NCBI RefSeq assembly: GCF_004770995.1
Contig: NZ_RQHW01000002.1
Location: 1 to 64,000, forward strand
Length of the DNA stretch: 64,000 nucleotides
Direction of reading: 5' to 3'
From: Leptospira idonii
GTDB lineage: Bacteria > Spirochaetota > Leptospiria > Leptospirales > Leptospiraceae
The position numbers and the translations under genes are program-made. The notes under the pieces were generated by a model. It made no database searches. It was not told the origin of the DNA and was given only the letters and a program-made list of their open reading frames with translations. Positions within the stretch are counted from its first letter, which is position 1, and the number at the start of each line of letters is the position of its first letter. This document shows positions 51,609-60,365 of this stretch, one piece after another.

Positions 51609-52187
51609 CTAGTCTTCTAGCAGGGATATTTCAGAAAAACAGGCATTAGGCGTATTTGTTTTCACTTCCACGGTGATGATGGAAATCCCCAGAGGGTATT
51701 TTGATTCTTCTTTCAAAGGAAAAAACCCATCCAGGGAAAAAGAAGTTTGTTTTTTGTTTTCACCGTTGAACCGAAATACAGAGATTAGTTTGTCGTCAGG
51801 AAGGCGAAGGTCTTTGTCGATATTGATGCTTTCTCTGAAAAGAAGTTTCGCTTCGAAAGAGGGAAGGTTTTGTCCCGGGCAGGCCTTCCAATCCAAAGAA
51901 CGGAAGTTTCTAGGAGAGAAAACATTACCGTTCCAAACATGTGTCAGTTTCATTTCTACGAAAAAGTCCCAATCCAAAGGGCTGTTGTTTTTCTTCTGCC
52001 AAACCGTATTCGTATCTTGGTCTAATAAATAAGAAAGGTTGCCGGATCGGGTAGCATCTTCCGTACGAAAGGGAGGGATTTTATGATAAACATCCATATT
52101 CTTAAAAGTGCTCGAAATCAAAAAATAATTGCCAAATAAGATCAGAAGAATCCAGACAAAAACAGGAACAAAGGTGGATATGCGCAT
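51609..52187 (-). CDS. Membrane-anchored hypothetical protein, first gene of MoxR operon
   Basis: 192 residues with a hydrophobic N-terminal segment (FVPVFVWILLILFGNYFLIS) that acts as signal or anchor; the rest is beta-rich and extracytoplasmic (SYLLDQDTNTVWQKKNNSPL, FVEMKLTHVW, ITVEVKTNTPNACF). The pattern is like galactose-binding or discoidin-type jelly rolls, but this is weak. It is 9 bases before the MoxR gene and could place the machine at the membrane. Confidence 0.7.
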   Translation of the reverse strand: MRISTFVPVFVWILLILFGNYFLISSTFKNMDVYHKIPPFRTEDATRSGNLSYLLDQDTNTVWQKKNNSPLDWDFFVEMKLTHVWNGNVFSPRNFRSLDWKACPGQNLPSFEAKLLFRESINIDKDLRLPDDKLISVFRFNGENKKQTSFSLDGFFPLKEESKYPLGISIITVEVKTNTPNACFSEISLLED

Positions 52188-52260
52188 GAATTCTGAAAAT
52201 ATTTACTTCCCTAAAAAAAGTTCTACTTCTTTTTTCCCGACAGAGTCAGTTTAGGTAATC

Positions 52261-53175
52261 ATGAAAATCGGTATCTTAGGCGGAACCGGCCTTATAGGAA
52301 AGGAACTCATTCCTTATGCGATGAAGAGAGGACACTCGTTCCGCATCTTCTCTAGGAAAGCGGAACTTCCCAAGGAACTGAGACAACTGGGGAATCTGGA
52401 GTTTATACAAACAACTCTTCCCACTTCCGCTCAACTGGAAGGTTTGGATGCAGTCATCAATTTGGTCGGTGAACCTATAGCAGGTGTTCGTTGGACAGAT
52501 GAAAGAAAGATACTCATCCGAACTTCCCGAGTGGAATTCACAAAAGGGTTAGTCGTCCGTCTGAAAGATTGCAAACAACCTCCTTCCGTTTTTATCCAAG
52601 CTTCCGCAGTAGGTTACTACGGAATGAGCGAATCGGAACATACTTCCTTCGATGAAAGTTCTCCTCACGGAGAAGACTTTTTAGCCACGGTCTGTGTGGA
52701 TTGGGAGAAGGAAACGGAAAGTTTAAACGAAAAAGGCATTCGAACTTTGATTTTGCGATCTGGAATCGTTCTATCTCCTAAAGGAGGGGCTTTGGAAAAA
52801 ATGATTCCTCCTTTTAAGATGGGAGTAGGCGGTTCGATCGCATCCGGCAGACAGGGAATGAGTTGGATACATATTGCGGATTATGTTTCTGCCGTCTTGT
52901 TTTTGTTAAACAAAGGATCGTCGGAAGGTGCATATAATATAGTCTCTCCTGCCCCTTGCAGCAATGCGGAATTCTCTTCTTCTTTGGCAAAAACATTGTT
53001 TCGACCCAATTTAATGAAGGTTCCCGAATTCGCTATACATGTGTTATATGGTGACGGCGCTTTGGTGATCACTCAAGGTCAATATGTGGTTCCCAAAAGG
53101 TTGTTAGAGGAAGGTTATGAGTTTCAGTTTCAAAATCTAGAAGAGGCACTTCGAAATCTTCTGCTTCGTTCCTGA
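52261..53175 (+). CDS. TIGR01777-type NAD-dependent epimerase (SDR39U1-like)
   Basis: 304 residues. N-terminal GILGGTGLIGKEL is the NAD(P)-binding loop, INLVGEPIAGVRWTDERK and SAVGYYG are hallmarks of the SDR39U1/YfcH family, and the C-terminal DUF1731-like end (VPEFAIHVLYGDGALVITQG) is complete. These proteins are cytoplasmic SDR enzymes of unknown substrate. Divergent from the MoxR operon, with 73 bases between. Confidence 0.9.
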   Translation: MKIGILGGTGLIGKELIPYAMKRGHSFRIFSRKAELPKELRQLGNLEFIQTTLPTSAQLEGLDAVINLVGEPIAGVRWTDERKILIRTSRVEFTKGLVVRLKDCKQPPSVFIQASAVGYYGMSESEHTSFDESSPHGEDFLATVCVDWEKETESLNEKGIRTLILRSGIVLSPKGGALEKMIPPFKMGVGGSIASGRQGMSWIHIADYVSAVLFLLNKGSSEGAYNIVSPAPCSNAEFSSSLAKTLFRPNLMKVPEFAIHVLYGDGALVITQGQYVVPKRLLEEGYEFQFQNLEEALRNLLLRS

Positions 53176-53238
53176 ATTCTTCTTTTCAAATCTTTCTGAG
53201 AGAAAGATACTGGAACCAACCTTATCTGGGAGTCAGAA

Positions 53239-53643
53239 ATGAATTTTCAAAAATTAATCGTTTCCTTATCCGTTCTTGTTTTCTCGTTTGCAATGATTGC
53301 ATGCGGCGGAGACAAACCTACGGAAACTACTACTACTGAAGTTGCTGCACCTGCAGTGGATCCTGAAATCGCAAGAGGAGAAGAACTCTATTTGCAAAAT
53401 GCTTGTGCTTCTTGTCATGGTGAAAAAGGGCTGGGAGACGGAGAAGCTGGAAAGTTTCTAAAACCGCTTCCTAGAAATTACAAGTCACCAGCTAACGAGT
53501 GGAAGAACGGTAACACTCTTGCGGGAATCACAAAGACTTTGAAAGAAGGAATTAAGAACACTCCGATGGTTGCCTACACTCACTTGGGTGATGAAAACAT
53601 CGCTATTCTTGCAAAATACGTAGAACATCTTTCTAAAAATTAA
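53239..53643 (+). CDS. Cytochrome c lipoprotein
   Basis: 134 residues. Lipobox AMIACGG with Cys22, a Thr-rich linker, then a class I cytochrome c domain: CASCH at 56-60 for heme and Met109 (NTPMVAY) as the likely axial ligand, with PRNYKSPANEW typical of the family. It is probably an electron carrier tethered to the membrane, perhaps to the oxidase encoded at 62-64 kb. Own terminator-like hairpin downstream. Confidence 0.9.
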   Translation: MNFQKLIVSLSVLVFSFAMIACGGDKPTETTTTEVAAPAVDPEIARGEELYLQNACASCHGEKGLGDGEAGKFLKPLPRNYKSPANEWKNGNTLAGITKTLKEGIKNTPMVAYTHLGDENIAILAKYVEHLSKN

Positions 53644-53657
53644 TCCGATTCACAGTA

Positions 53658-53690
53658 CCGATCTTACTCGTTTTTTTCGGGTAGGGTCGG
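53658..53690 (+). terminator. Hairpin after cytochrome c gene
   Basis: CCGATCTTACTCG and CGGGTAGGGTCGG pair through several G-U contacts around a loop of seven T. It stands 15 bases after the cytochrome c stop and may terminate or process that message; there is no T tract after the stem. Confidence 0.4.
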
Positions 53691-53702
53691 ATCGTGGTGA
53701 TT

Positions 53703-53927
53703 ATGACATCCTCCACCATTTCCAAATATGACAGACCTGTTTGCGACTGCGGAACTACCAGAGAGTCTGCAAATGCCCGAAAAGTAGTTCGGTATTCCAC
53801 CTGGGGAATGATCGCCATGGGCCTCGTGGGGATTTCCGCCACACCCAAAGATGTGTACTATGTGTGCAAACTTTGCAAACAACCCTTCGGTCGACTCTCC
53901 AAAGAGGAAAGAAAGGAATCCGTTTAA
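53703..53927 (+). CDS. Small zinc-ribbon-like protein
   Basis: About 74 residues, starting at ATG 53703 (GTG 53694 and 53697 are alternatives). CDC near residue 14 and CKLC near residue 57 can form a four-Cys zinc site. Basic (ESANARKVVRYSTW, LSKEERKESV). Unknown function. Followed by the STAS gene. Confidence 0.6.
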   Translation: MTSSTISKYDRPVCDCGTTRESANARKVVRYSTWGMIAMGLVGISATPKDVYYVCKLCKQPFGRLSKEERKESV

Positions 53928-53969
53928 TTTTGATTGACCCTTCCTCCTAGAGGATTTCCCTGGAAGCAA

Positions 53970-54320
53970 ATGATAGAGGAATTTAAAATCCGTTTAGGCT
54001 TTGAAAATGAAGGAATTCTTCCTGTCATCCACATTGCCGGGGAAATTACTTCCGAAGCAGAAGAAGAAATCGTTCAATCTTACGAATCGATCCCTTCTGA
54101 AAAAAGATCCAGGGTCATTTTAAACTTCACCGAAACTTCTTATATCAATTCCGCCGGGATCGCCACACTCATCAGTTTGATCACAAAATCCTCTGAAAAT
54201 CAGGGGAAAATCGAGTTCGCCGGACTCAATTCTCATTTTCGCAAGGTCATGGACATAGTAGGTCTCACAGATTTCGTTCTGATCCACGACTCTTTGCAAA
54301 CGGCTCTCTCCCAATCTTAA
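53970..54320 (+). CDS. STAS-domain anti-sigma factor antagonist
   Basis: 116 residues from the ATG at 53970, with GGAAG just before. The STAS fold is visible: VIHIAGEITSEAEEEIVQSY, then VILNFTETSYINSAGIATLI, in which the Ser in YINSAGI is the expected phosphorylation site, and FAGLNSHFRKVMDIVGLTD. Such proteins release a sigma factor or another partner when dephosphorylated by a SpoIIE-type phosphatase; one is encoded at 55677. The matching kinase is not next to it. Confidence 0.9.
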   Translation: MIEEFKIRLGFENEGILPVIHIAGEITSEAEEEIVQSYESIPSEKRSRVILNFTETSYINSAGIATLISLITKSSENQGKIEFAGLNSHFRKVMDIVGLTDFVLIHDSLQTALSQS

Positions 54321-54378
54321 ATTCTTATAGATTCCTAACTTCCCTTCTACAGTATAGGAAGCTAGAGAGGCTTTCTGA

Positions 54379-55659
54379 ATGAACCAAGTGGAAATCCACA
54401 TCAAGGGCAAAACATATACATTTCCAACCATCGTAGGAACCGATGGAAAAGAGGGCATTGACCTAACTGATTTTTATAGAAAGACGGGACTTGTGACCGT
54501 GGATCCGGGTTTGTTTAACACCGCGTTAGGTCTTTCAAAGGTTTCCAGAAGAGACCCGGAAAAAGGCGAACTGACTTACAGGGGATATGACCTGGCCGAA
54601 CTGGCACACCAATCCACATTCGTGGAAACTTCTTATCTTTTGATCTACGGCGATCTTCCCAACAAGCAAGAGTTAAACGATTTTTCGAAACGACTCTCTA
54701 AACACTCCATGATTCATGAAGATATGTTGAATCTCTTCGACGGGTTCCCTGGAGTTGCGAATCCTCTTGCCGTTTTATCCGTAATGGTGACTTCTCTTTC
54801 CAGCTACTATCTGGAAGAATACGAAGAAAAGTTGGATATGGGAGTGGATCTAATCGCTCGTCTTTTGGCGAAGATCCGCACCATCGCAGCATTCACATAC
54901 AAACATGCGGTAGGACATCCTTTCGTTTATCCGATGGATAAAAATCCTTATTGTACTAACTTTCTTTATATGATGCATTCCGTTCCTGCTAGAAATTATG
55001 TAGTGCCGGAAGAATTCGATCGCATCCTCAATCAACTTTGGATCTTACATGCGGATCACGAACAAAACGTATCCAACACTGCTGTGCAGGTAGTGGGTTC
55101 GACTCAGGCGAATTTGTTCGCTTCCATCTCTGCGGGAATTATGGCGCAGTGGGGGGCGAGAGAAGGGGGAAGACCTACCGCTGCTATTGCACTCATCGAA
55201 GACATCATTAAATCCAGAACCGATGTGAAACATTATTTCGAACGATTTAAAACGGGAGAAGCGACTCTTCATTCCAACGGTTTCGGACAAAAAGCTTACG
55301 ATGTGGTAAGTCCTAGAGCGAAAGTGGTGAGAGGAATCGTACAAGAGTTCTATCGCAATCGTAAATTGGATGCGGTGGAAGAAACTGCACTCAAGATCGA
55401 TGAATTGGTTTGGAACGATCCTTATTTTGTGGAAAATTTACTGTATCCTAATTTGGAATATTATTCCGGGGTAGTGTTCCACACTCTGGGAATTCCTAAA
55501 GAGATGTTTTCTGTGATGCAGGTGATCGGCAGACTTCCCGGTTGGCTGTCACACTGGAGAGAACAAAGGAAAAAAGGCGACTTCAGTAAATTTAGACCGA
55601 AACAAATTTACGTGGGAGAAAACCAACGTAAGTATGTTCCTCTTCAGAGCAGACTTTAG
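54379..55659 (+). CDS. Citrate synthase paralogue with altered catalytic residues
   Basis: 426 residues, aligned along the full length of citrate synthase, with RRDPEKGELTYRGYDLAELA, ILHADHEQN (His224, His227), GFG and WLSHW. But all three catalytic positions differ: the His of LWGPxHGGAN is Glu262 (WGAREGGRP), the His of GFGHRVYK is Gln304 (GFGQKAYD), and the Asp of NVDFYSG is Glu360 (NLEYYSG). The substrate-binding Arg residues (SPRA, IGRLPGW) remain. It cannot be assumed to make citrate. The STAS gene lies 58 bases upstream and the 7TM-DISM/SpoIIE gene 17 bases downstream, so a regulatory or sensing role is possible. Confidence 0.85.
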   Translation: MNQVEIHIKGKTYTFPTIVGTDGKEGIDLTDFYRKTGLVTVDPGLFNTALGLSKVSRRDPEKGELTYRGYDLAELAHQSTFVETSYLLIYGDLPNKQELNDFSKRLSKHSMIHEDMLNLFDGFPGVANPLAVLSVMVTSLSSYYLEEYEEKLDMGVDLIARLLAKIRTIAAFTYKHAVGHPFVYPMDKNPYCTNFLYMMHSVPARNYVVPEEFDRILNQLWILHADHEQNVSNTAVQVVGSTQANLFASISAGIMAQWGAREGGRPTAAIALIEDIIKSRTDVKHYFERFKTGEATLHSNGFGQKAYDVVSPRAKVVRGIVQEFYRNRKLDAVEETALKIDELVWNDPYFVENLLYPNLEYYSGVVFHTLGIPKEMFSVMQVIGRLPGWLSHWREQRKKGDFSKFRPKQIYVGENQRKYVPLQSRL

Positions 55660-55676
55660 TATTTATCCGTAAGATA

Positions 55677-57782
55677 ATGACAGCCAAACGTCTGTTTTTT
55701 GCTAGGTTGACCTCTGTGGTCAGCCTAAGTTTAGGTCTGTTTTTATCTTGCGGCCAGATCCAATCTCCTCCTAAGGCTGTTCAAGGGAAAATCGATGCAC
55801 GGGATTTTTTCCTAAAAGAAACCAATATTCTCTCTTTGAAAGGAGAATGGTTTTATTATCCCAAAGTCATTGTCGCTCCGACGGATGTTCCTCTTATCTC
55901 TTCTTCTCTGGAAAATCGCTTTTTTACTGTGCCTGGAATTTGGTCCGAATCGTTTTTGGATCGTGGTTTTTTGGCAGGGGACGGATTTGCCACCTATCGA
56001 TTGATTGTTGCTCACCATTTGAAAGGAGAATCCCTTTCTTTCAAGGTTCCGGAAATGGAAACCGCATACATTATGTTTGTGGATGGGAAAAAACTTTCCA
56101 GTAACGGGATCGTTTCTACTACGGAAACCGGTTCTCTTCCGGAATACAGACCTAAGATCGTTGATTTCGTTCCTTCTTCGGACGAAAGCGAAATCGTTCT
56201 CCAAATTTCAAACTACCATCATAGAAAAGGCGGTCCTGCTCAGATCATTTCCGTAGGCAGAACTTCCGTCGTTCATGCACAACAGGAGAAAGAAGTTCTG
56301 AAGGATATGCTCCTTGTAGGCAGCATTTTTTTTATGGGGATTTATCATCTTTTTCTTTATCTCAATCGTAAAAAAGATCCTTATACATATTGGTTTGCTC
56401 TGGCCTGTCTTTTAATTTGTCTTCGAGTGTTTATTACTGGAAACAAATACATCACTTTGTTTTTCCCGGATCTTCCTTGGGAGCTACATCTTAAACTCAG
56501 TTATTTATCATTTTTTCTGATTCCTCCCGTATTCATAAGGTACATGTTTCTTCTCTTTCGTTCTCATTTTTCCAGCCAAACGTATGAATGGATGTTCCAT
56601 ATAGGACTTGCGTTCTCAGCATTGATTCTTCTTACCAGATCTTCGTTTTACACCTATTTGATGGTTCCTTATCAAATTTTTACGTTATCGTGCGCATTGT
56701 ACGGACTTTTTGTTATTTTTAAGGTAGTAGCGAAAAAGGAAACCAGCTCCGCTTTATTTTTATTCAGTTTTATCGTATTCATTCTTACGTTCATGAATGA
56801 TTTTCTCGTGAATAATCTCATCATAATCAATCCTCTGATGGCACATTACGGGATCTTTATGATGTTTTTGTTCCAGTCGATTTTCATTGCGAGAGGTTTT
56901 TCCAAGGGTTTTGTGGAGGCGGAGAATCTTGCCTTGGAACTTTCCAACAAAAACAAGGATTTGGAAAGTGCCAGATCCGCACTTACGAATCTGAATGAAA
57001 AACTGGAAGGTAAGGTGGATGCAAAAACGGTAGAACTTCAGAACAGACTGGAGCAGATCGGCAAAGACTTAAAGTTAGCAAAAAGCATCGTAACGAACTT
57101 GATCAAAGTTCCTGACTTATCTCCTTTTTTGAAAGTGGACTATTTGTACCAACCTCTGTCCGAAGTAGGCGGGGATATTTATTCCGTCAAAAAAATCCAA
57201 AGCAGTTATTTTAGATTCTTTCTTGCGGATGCTACAGGGCACGGACTGCAAGCGGCATTGTACACTATGATGATTCAGTCCGAGTTCGAAAGACTGAACG
57301 ATGTCGCCACTAAACCTAACGATTTGTTATACTATCTCAACGAACATTTTTATGATAAAAATGCGGAACTACAGATTTATTTCCCTTCCATCGTAGTGGA
57401 TTTCGACTTCGAACAAAAACTTCTTCGATTCTCCTGTGCAGGAATGCAAAATCATGTTCTTATGAAAAAAAACGGAGAGTTGGTGTATTTGGAAAACACC
57501 GGCCCCATCGTAGGAATTCTAACTCAATATCGATTCGGACTCAAAGAAGTGGATGTGGAAAAAGGAGACCGTCTTTTCATTTATACGGACGGTCTGTTCG
57601 AAGAGCTGAATGAAACGGATGGAAATGCCGCTTTGGCCGAGTTATTCGAAGGAATTCGTAAAACTGCGGATCTTCCGTTGGAAGAAGTGATTCCTTCTCT
57701 TACTTCCCATTTGTTCGAAAAGATGAAAAAGAACAAATGGAAAGACGATGTATGTTTGTTTGCGATCGAAGTGATCCGTTAA
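55677..57782 (+). CDS. 7TM-DISM membrane protein with SpoIIE-type phosphatase
   Basis: 701 residues. Signal region with Cys25 (LFLSCGQ); an extracytoplasmic jelly-roll-like domain to about 200 (TYRLIVAHHLKGESLSFKVP); seven membrane helices at about 210-410; a coiled coil; and a C-terminal PP2C-like SpoIIE domain (YQPLSEVGGDIYSV, DATGHGLQAALYTMMI, LFIYTDGLFEELNE, DDVCLFAIEV) with the metal-binding Asp residues intact. It would dephosphorylate STAS antagonists in response to an outside signal. It follows the citrate synthase paralogue by 17 bases, in a likely operon with the STAS gene. Confidence 0.9.
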   Translation: MTAKRLFFARLTSVVSLSLGLFLSCGQIQSPPKAVQGKIDARDFFLKETNILSLKGEWFYYPKVIVAPTDVPLISSSLENRFFTVPGIWSESFLDRGFLAGDGFATYRLIVAHHLKGESLSFKVPEMETAYIMFVDGKKLSSNGIVSTTETGSLPEYRPKIVDFVPSSDESEIVLQISNYHHRKGGPAQIISVGRTSVVHAQQEKEVLKDMLLVGSIFFMGIYHLFLYLNRKKDPYTYWFALACLLICLRVFITGNKYITLFFPDLPWELHLKLSYLSFFLIPPVFIRYMFLLFRSHFSSQTYEWMFHIGLAFSALILLTRSSFYTYLMVPYQIFTLSCALYGLFVIFKVVAKKETSSALFLFSFIVFILTFMNDFLVNNLIIINPLMAHYGIFMMFLFQSIFIARGFSKGFVEAENLALELSNKNKDLESARSALTNLNEKLEGKVDAKTVELQNRLEQIGKDLKLAKSIVTNLIKVPDLSPFLKVDYLYQPLSEVGGDIYSVKKIQSSYFRFFLADATGHGLQAALYTMMIQSEFERLNDVATKPNDLLYYLNEHFYDKNAELQIYFPSIVVDFDFEQKLLRFSCAGMQNHVLMKKNGELVYLENTGPIVGILTQYRFGLKEVDVEKGDRLFIYTDGLFEELNETDGNAALAELFEGIRKTADLPLEEVIPSLTSHLFEKMKKNKWKDDVCLFAIEVIR

Positions 57783-57840
57783 AAATCGTTCCTGGCTTAA
57801 ATAAGAATCTTTCGATTAAAGAGTAAGTTCCTCCGATCAA

Positions 57841-58758
57841 TCACCAATCTCCGGAACTTCCCCCTCCGGCAGAATCTCCTCCTCCTCCAAACCAACTGGA
57901 GTCGTCCGAACCGGAAGAAGACCAAAAAGAATCGGAACCTCCTCCTCCATACCAGCTTCCTCCGCCTCGGCTTGATTTTCCTACAAGGCCGAAGATTCCC
58001 ATAACGATGCGCAGGATGATATATAGGATGATGATTCCTATACTGATCAAAGTAGCGACTCCGTCTTCTAAAAAACCTGTGAGCCCGCTGAACATAACGG
58101 GGATACCGAAGATCAAAAGAAGAAGTGAATTGAAGATGGAGGAATAAAGTCCGAATGCCAGTAGTAGGATTCCGATTCCTATCAGGACGATAGGAGGTGT
58201 CCCTTCTTCACCGGAAGAAGTCGTTGTTGTTTTTACATCCGACTCGCTGGGAGTGTATTCCCCTGCGATCGTTTTGATGATCGCATCCACTCCCGCTTCG
58301 ACTCCTCCGTTCATATCGTTCGCTTTGAATTTAGGTCGAATTTCGTTTCGAAGGATGTGATCGGAAAGAACATCCGTAAGTGCACCTTCGAGTCCTCGAC
58401 CCACTTCGATTCTCATCTTTCTGTCTTGAATCGAGATGATAAGGAGGACTCCATTGTCTTTGTCTTTTTGTCCCAGTTTCCAGGCATCGAACACTTGAAT
58501 GGCGGCCCCTTCAATGGTGTCTCCTTCTAGGCTGGGAATGGTAAGGACTGCGATTTGATTGGAAGTGGTTTCTTCGAACGATTTTAATTTGATTTCCAGT
58601 TTTGCGACCGTTTCCGCACTGAGAACGCCCGCATTATCTGTCACTTGTCTCGTTAATTTAGGAACATCTATCGCCTTTAGGTCGTTAGAAGGGATGTTTA
58701 AAAAAACGAAACAAAGGAAAAAAGAAAGAGAATGGTAAAAAAAAGAACGATTGATCAT
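57841..58758 (-). CDS. TPM-domain (YgcG-like) exported protein
   Basis: 305 residues. Signal peptide, then a complete TPM domain at about 30-165 (VTDNAGVLSAETVAKLEIKL, IEVGRGLEGALTDVLSDHIL), membrane helices at about 195-260 and a Gly/Ser-rich tail (SSRGGGSWYGGG, AGGGSSGDW). The family includes phosphatase-like and photosystem II repair proteins; in bacteria the role is unclear. It is preceded on the same strand by a second TPM gene, so the pair may work together. Confidence 0.85.
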   Translation of the reverse strand: MINRSFFYHSLSFFLCFVFLNIPSNDLKAIDVPKLTRQVTDNAGVLSAETVAKLEIKLKSFEETTSNQIAVLTIPSLEGDTIEGAAIQVFDAWKLGQKDKDNGVLLIISIQDRKMRIEVGRGLEGALTDVLSDHILRNEIRPKFKANDMNGGVEAGVDAIIKTIAGEYTPSESDVKTTTTSSGEEGTPPIVLIGIGILLLAFGLYSSIFNSLLLLIFGIPVMFSGLTGFLEDGVATLISIGIIILYIILRIVMGIFGLVGKSSRGGGSWYGGGGSDSFWSSSGSDDSSWFGGGGDSAGGGSSGDW

Positions 58759-58790
58759 AATAAATTTGTTAGGTTGCCTTGACCTAAGGA

Positions 58791-59456
58791 TTAAAGCTGG
58801 GTTCCGCCGTCTCTGATTTCATCGGAGATTTCATTTTTATCGTCTTTTTCGATGGAGAGGCCGTATTTCACGAGTAGGTTCCCGCAAAACAGAATGGAGG
58901 ATACAATCCCTTCTTTTCTTTTGTGGGTTTTCATTCCTTGGACAATCAGTCGCACAGCCTCTTCCCATTCGGACCTGGGAACGACTTTTGCGATCCCTGA
59001 ATCAGGAAGCACTCTTACGACTCTTTCTCTAAAAGAGATATAAAGCAGGATGCCGGTTCTGTTTTTCGTACGGAACACTTCCTCTTCGATAAACGCTTCT
59101 TTTGCTTTTAGATTCACAAACAATCGTTTGAATGCGGGAGGAACAATGAATAGGCGTAAGGAAGCGAAAAAATAAGAAAGGATAAAGCCTACGATGGCGC
59201 CGATCCAAATGAATACCACAGCGTCCAAAGAACCGAAATCCCATCCGGTCAGATGAAAATAATCGCAAGCAAGGAGAGAAACCCCTCCGAATCCTCCCCC
59301 GATAAAGGCGAAAAACCAGTTCCATTCGTTGTAATGGTGGGAACTTTCCGCAAAATAGGGAACGATTTCTCCGGAAGTCTTTTGTTCCGCTTCTTTAACA
59401 GCGAGTTTGATTTCGGAAAGATCCGGATCCGAGAAATAACGAGATAAAATACCCAT
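58791..59456 (-). CDS. TPM-domain membrane protein
   Basis: About 221 residues from the ATG at 59456; starts at 59468 or a TTG at 59492 are also open. SEIKLAVKEAEQKTSGEIVP and TGILLYISFRERVVRVLPDS are the TPM halves, separated by two membrane helices (SLDAVVFIWIGAIVGFILSY), as in other DUF5362/TPM membrane forms. The start codon lies within a perfect hairpin (59452-59471). It precedes the other TPM gene in transcription. Confidence 0.75.
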   Translation of the reverse strand: MGILSRYFSDPDLSEIKLAVKEAEQKTSGEIVPYFAESSHHYNEWNWFFAFIGGGFGGVSLLACDYFHLTGWDFGSLDAVVFIWIGAIVGFILSYFFASLRLFIVPPAFKRLFVNLKAKEAFIEEEVFRTKNRTGILLYISFRERVVRVLPDSGIAKVVPRSEWEEAVRLIVQGMKTHKRKEGIVSSILFCGNLLVKYGLSIEKDDKNEISDEIRDGGTQL

Positions 59457-59501
59457 GCCGCAAAGCATGGGAGTTTTTCGATTCTGAGGCAATCAAAAAA
59501 A

Positions 59502-60365
59502 CTAAACTCTGGAATCTATAACGATGGCGAGGCTGATTAAAAATAAATGAAATATACTGAAAAAGAAGAACTTTTTCGCGAACAATCTTTCTTGAGATAA
59601 CATCAGTCGGTAGGCGAAACCTAAAAAGAGGATCGTAAGAAGGATCGCTGTGATAAGGTAAATTTCTCCCATCCTCGCATCCGCAAAATAGAACCCAAGA
59701 ACTGCTGCTGAATAGGCAATGGAATAAAGGAAAATTTGTTTCACGGTTTTATCCACGCCTGAGACCACAGGCATCATGGGAATTCCCGCAAATTCATAGT
59801 CTTCTTTGAGGAAAATGGCAAGAGCCCAGAAATGAGCGGGAGTCCATAGAAAAATCACAAGAAACAAAATCCATGCGGGAAGAGGGAGTGCGTTCGAGGC
59901 TGCCGCATAACCGATGACAGGTCCGATGCATCCTGAGATTCCTCCGATCACAACGTTTTGTTCCGTTCTTGGTTTCAGCCAGATCGTATAAAGAAATACA
60001 TACAAAAGCAGTGCGGACCAAGCAGCCAGTGCTGTGAGCAAGTTTACGAAATAAAACAGAATTCCGAATGCCAAAACCATAGTCGCCAAACCAATGTACA
60101 ATGCTCCGTGAGGAGAAAGAACTCCCGAAGGGATCGGTCTTTGTTTGGTTCTGTACATCACTGCATCCTTTTCCCTTTCAATGTATTGATTGAAGATAAA
60201 GGAGGAGGAACTCATCAGATAAGTTCCCAGAAGAGTAAAACATACCAGAGATAGGGAAGGGGTTCCTTCCATTCCCAGATACAATCCGGGAAATACGGTA
60301 GCTAAAACGAGAATGGTGACTCTCGGTTTTGTAAGTTGATTCCAGGTCTTCAGCATTTCAGGCAC
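59502..60365 (-). CDS. ctaB: Protoheme IX farnesyltransferase (heme O synthase)
   Basis: Adds a farnesyl chain to heme b, giving heme O, in the cytoplasmic membrane. 287 residues with about nine helices. The prenyl-diphosphate motif FNQYIEREKDAVMYRTKQRP and the second Asp-rich loop (KEDYEFAGIPMMPVV) are intact. The start overlaps the end of ctaA by 8 bases; a start three codons in (MLKTWNQLTKPR) is equally likely. Confidence 0.94.
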   Translation of the reverse strand: MPEMLKTWNQLTKPRVTILVLATVFPGLYLGMEGTPSLSLVCFTLLGTYLMSSSSFIFNQYIEREKDAVMYRTKQRPIPSGVLSPHGALYIGLATMVLAFGILFYFVNLLTALAAWSALLLYVFLYTIWLKPRTEQNVVIGGISGCIGPVIGYAAASNALPLPAWILFLVIFLWTPAHFWALAIFLKEDYEFAGIPMMPVVSGVDKTVKQIFLYSIAYSAAVLGFYFADARMGEIYLITAILLTILFLGFAYRLMLSQERLFAKKFFFFSIFHLFLISLAIVIDSRV

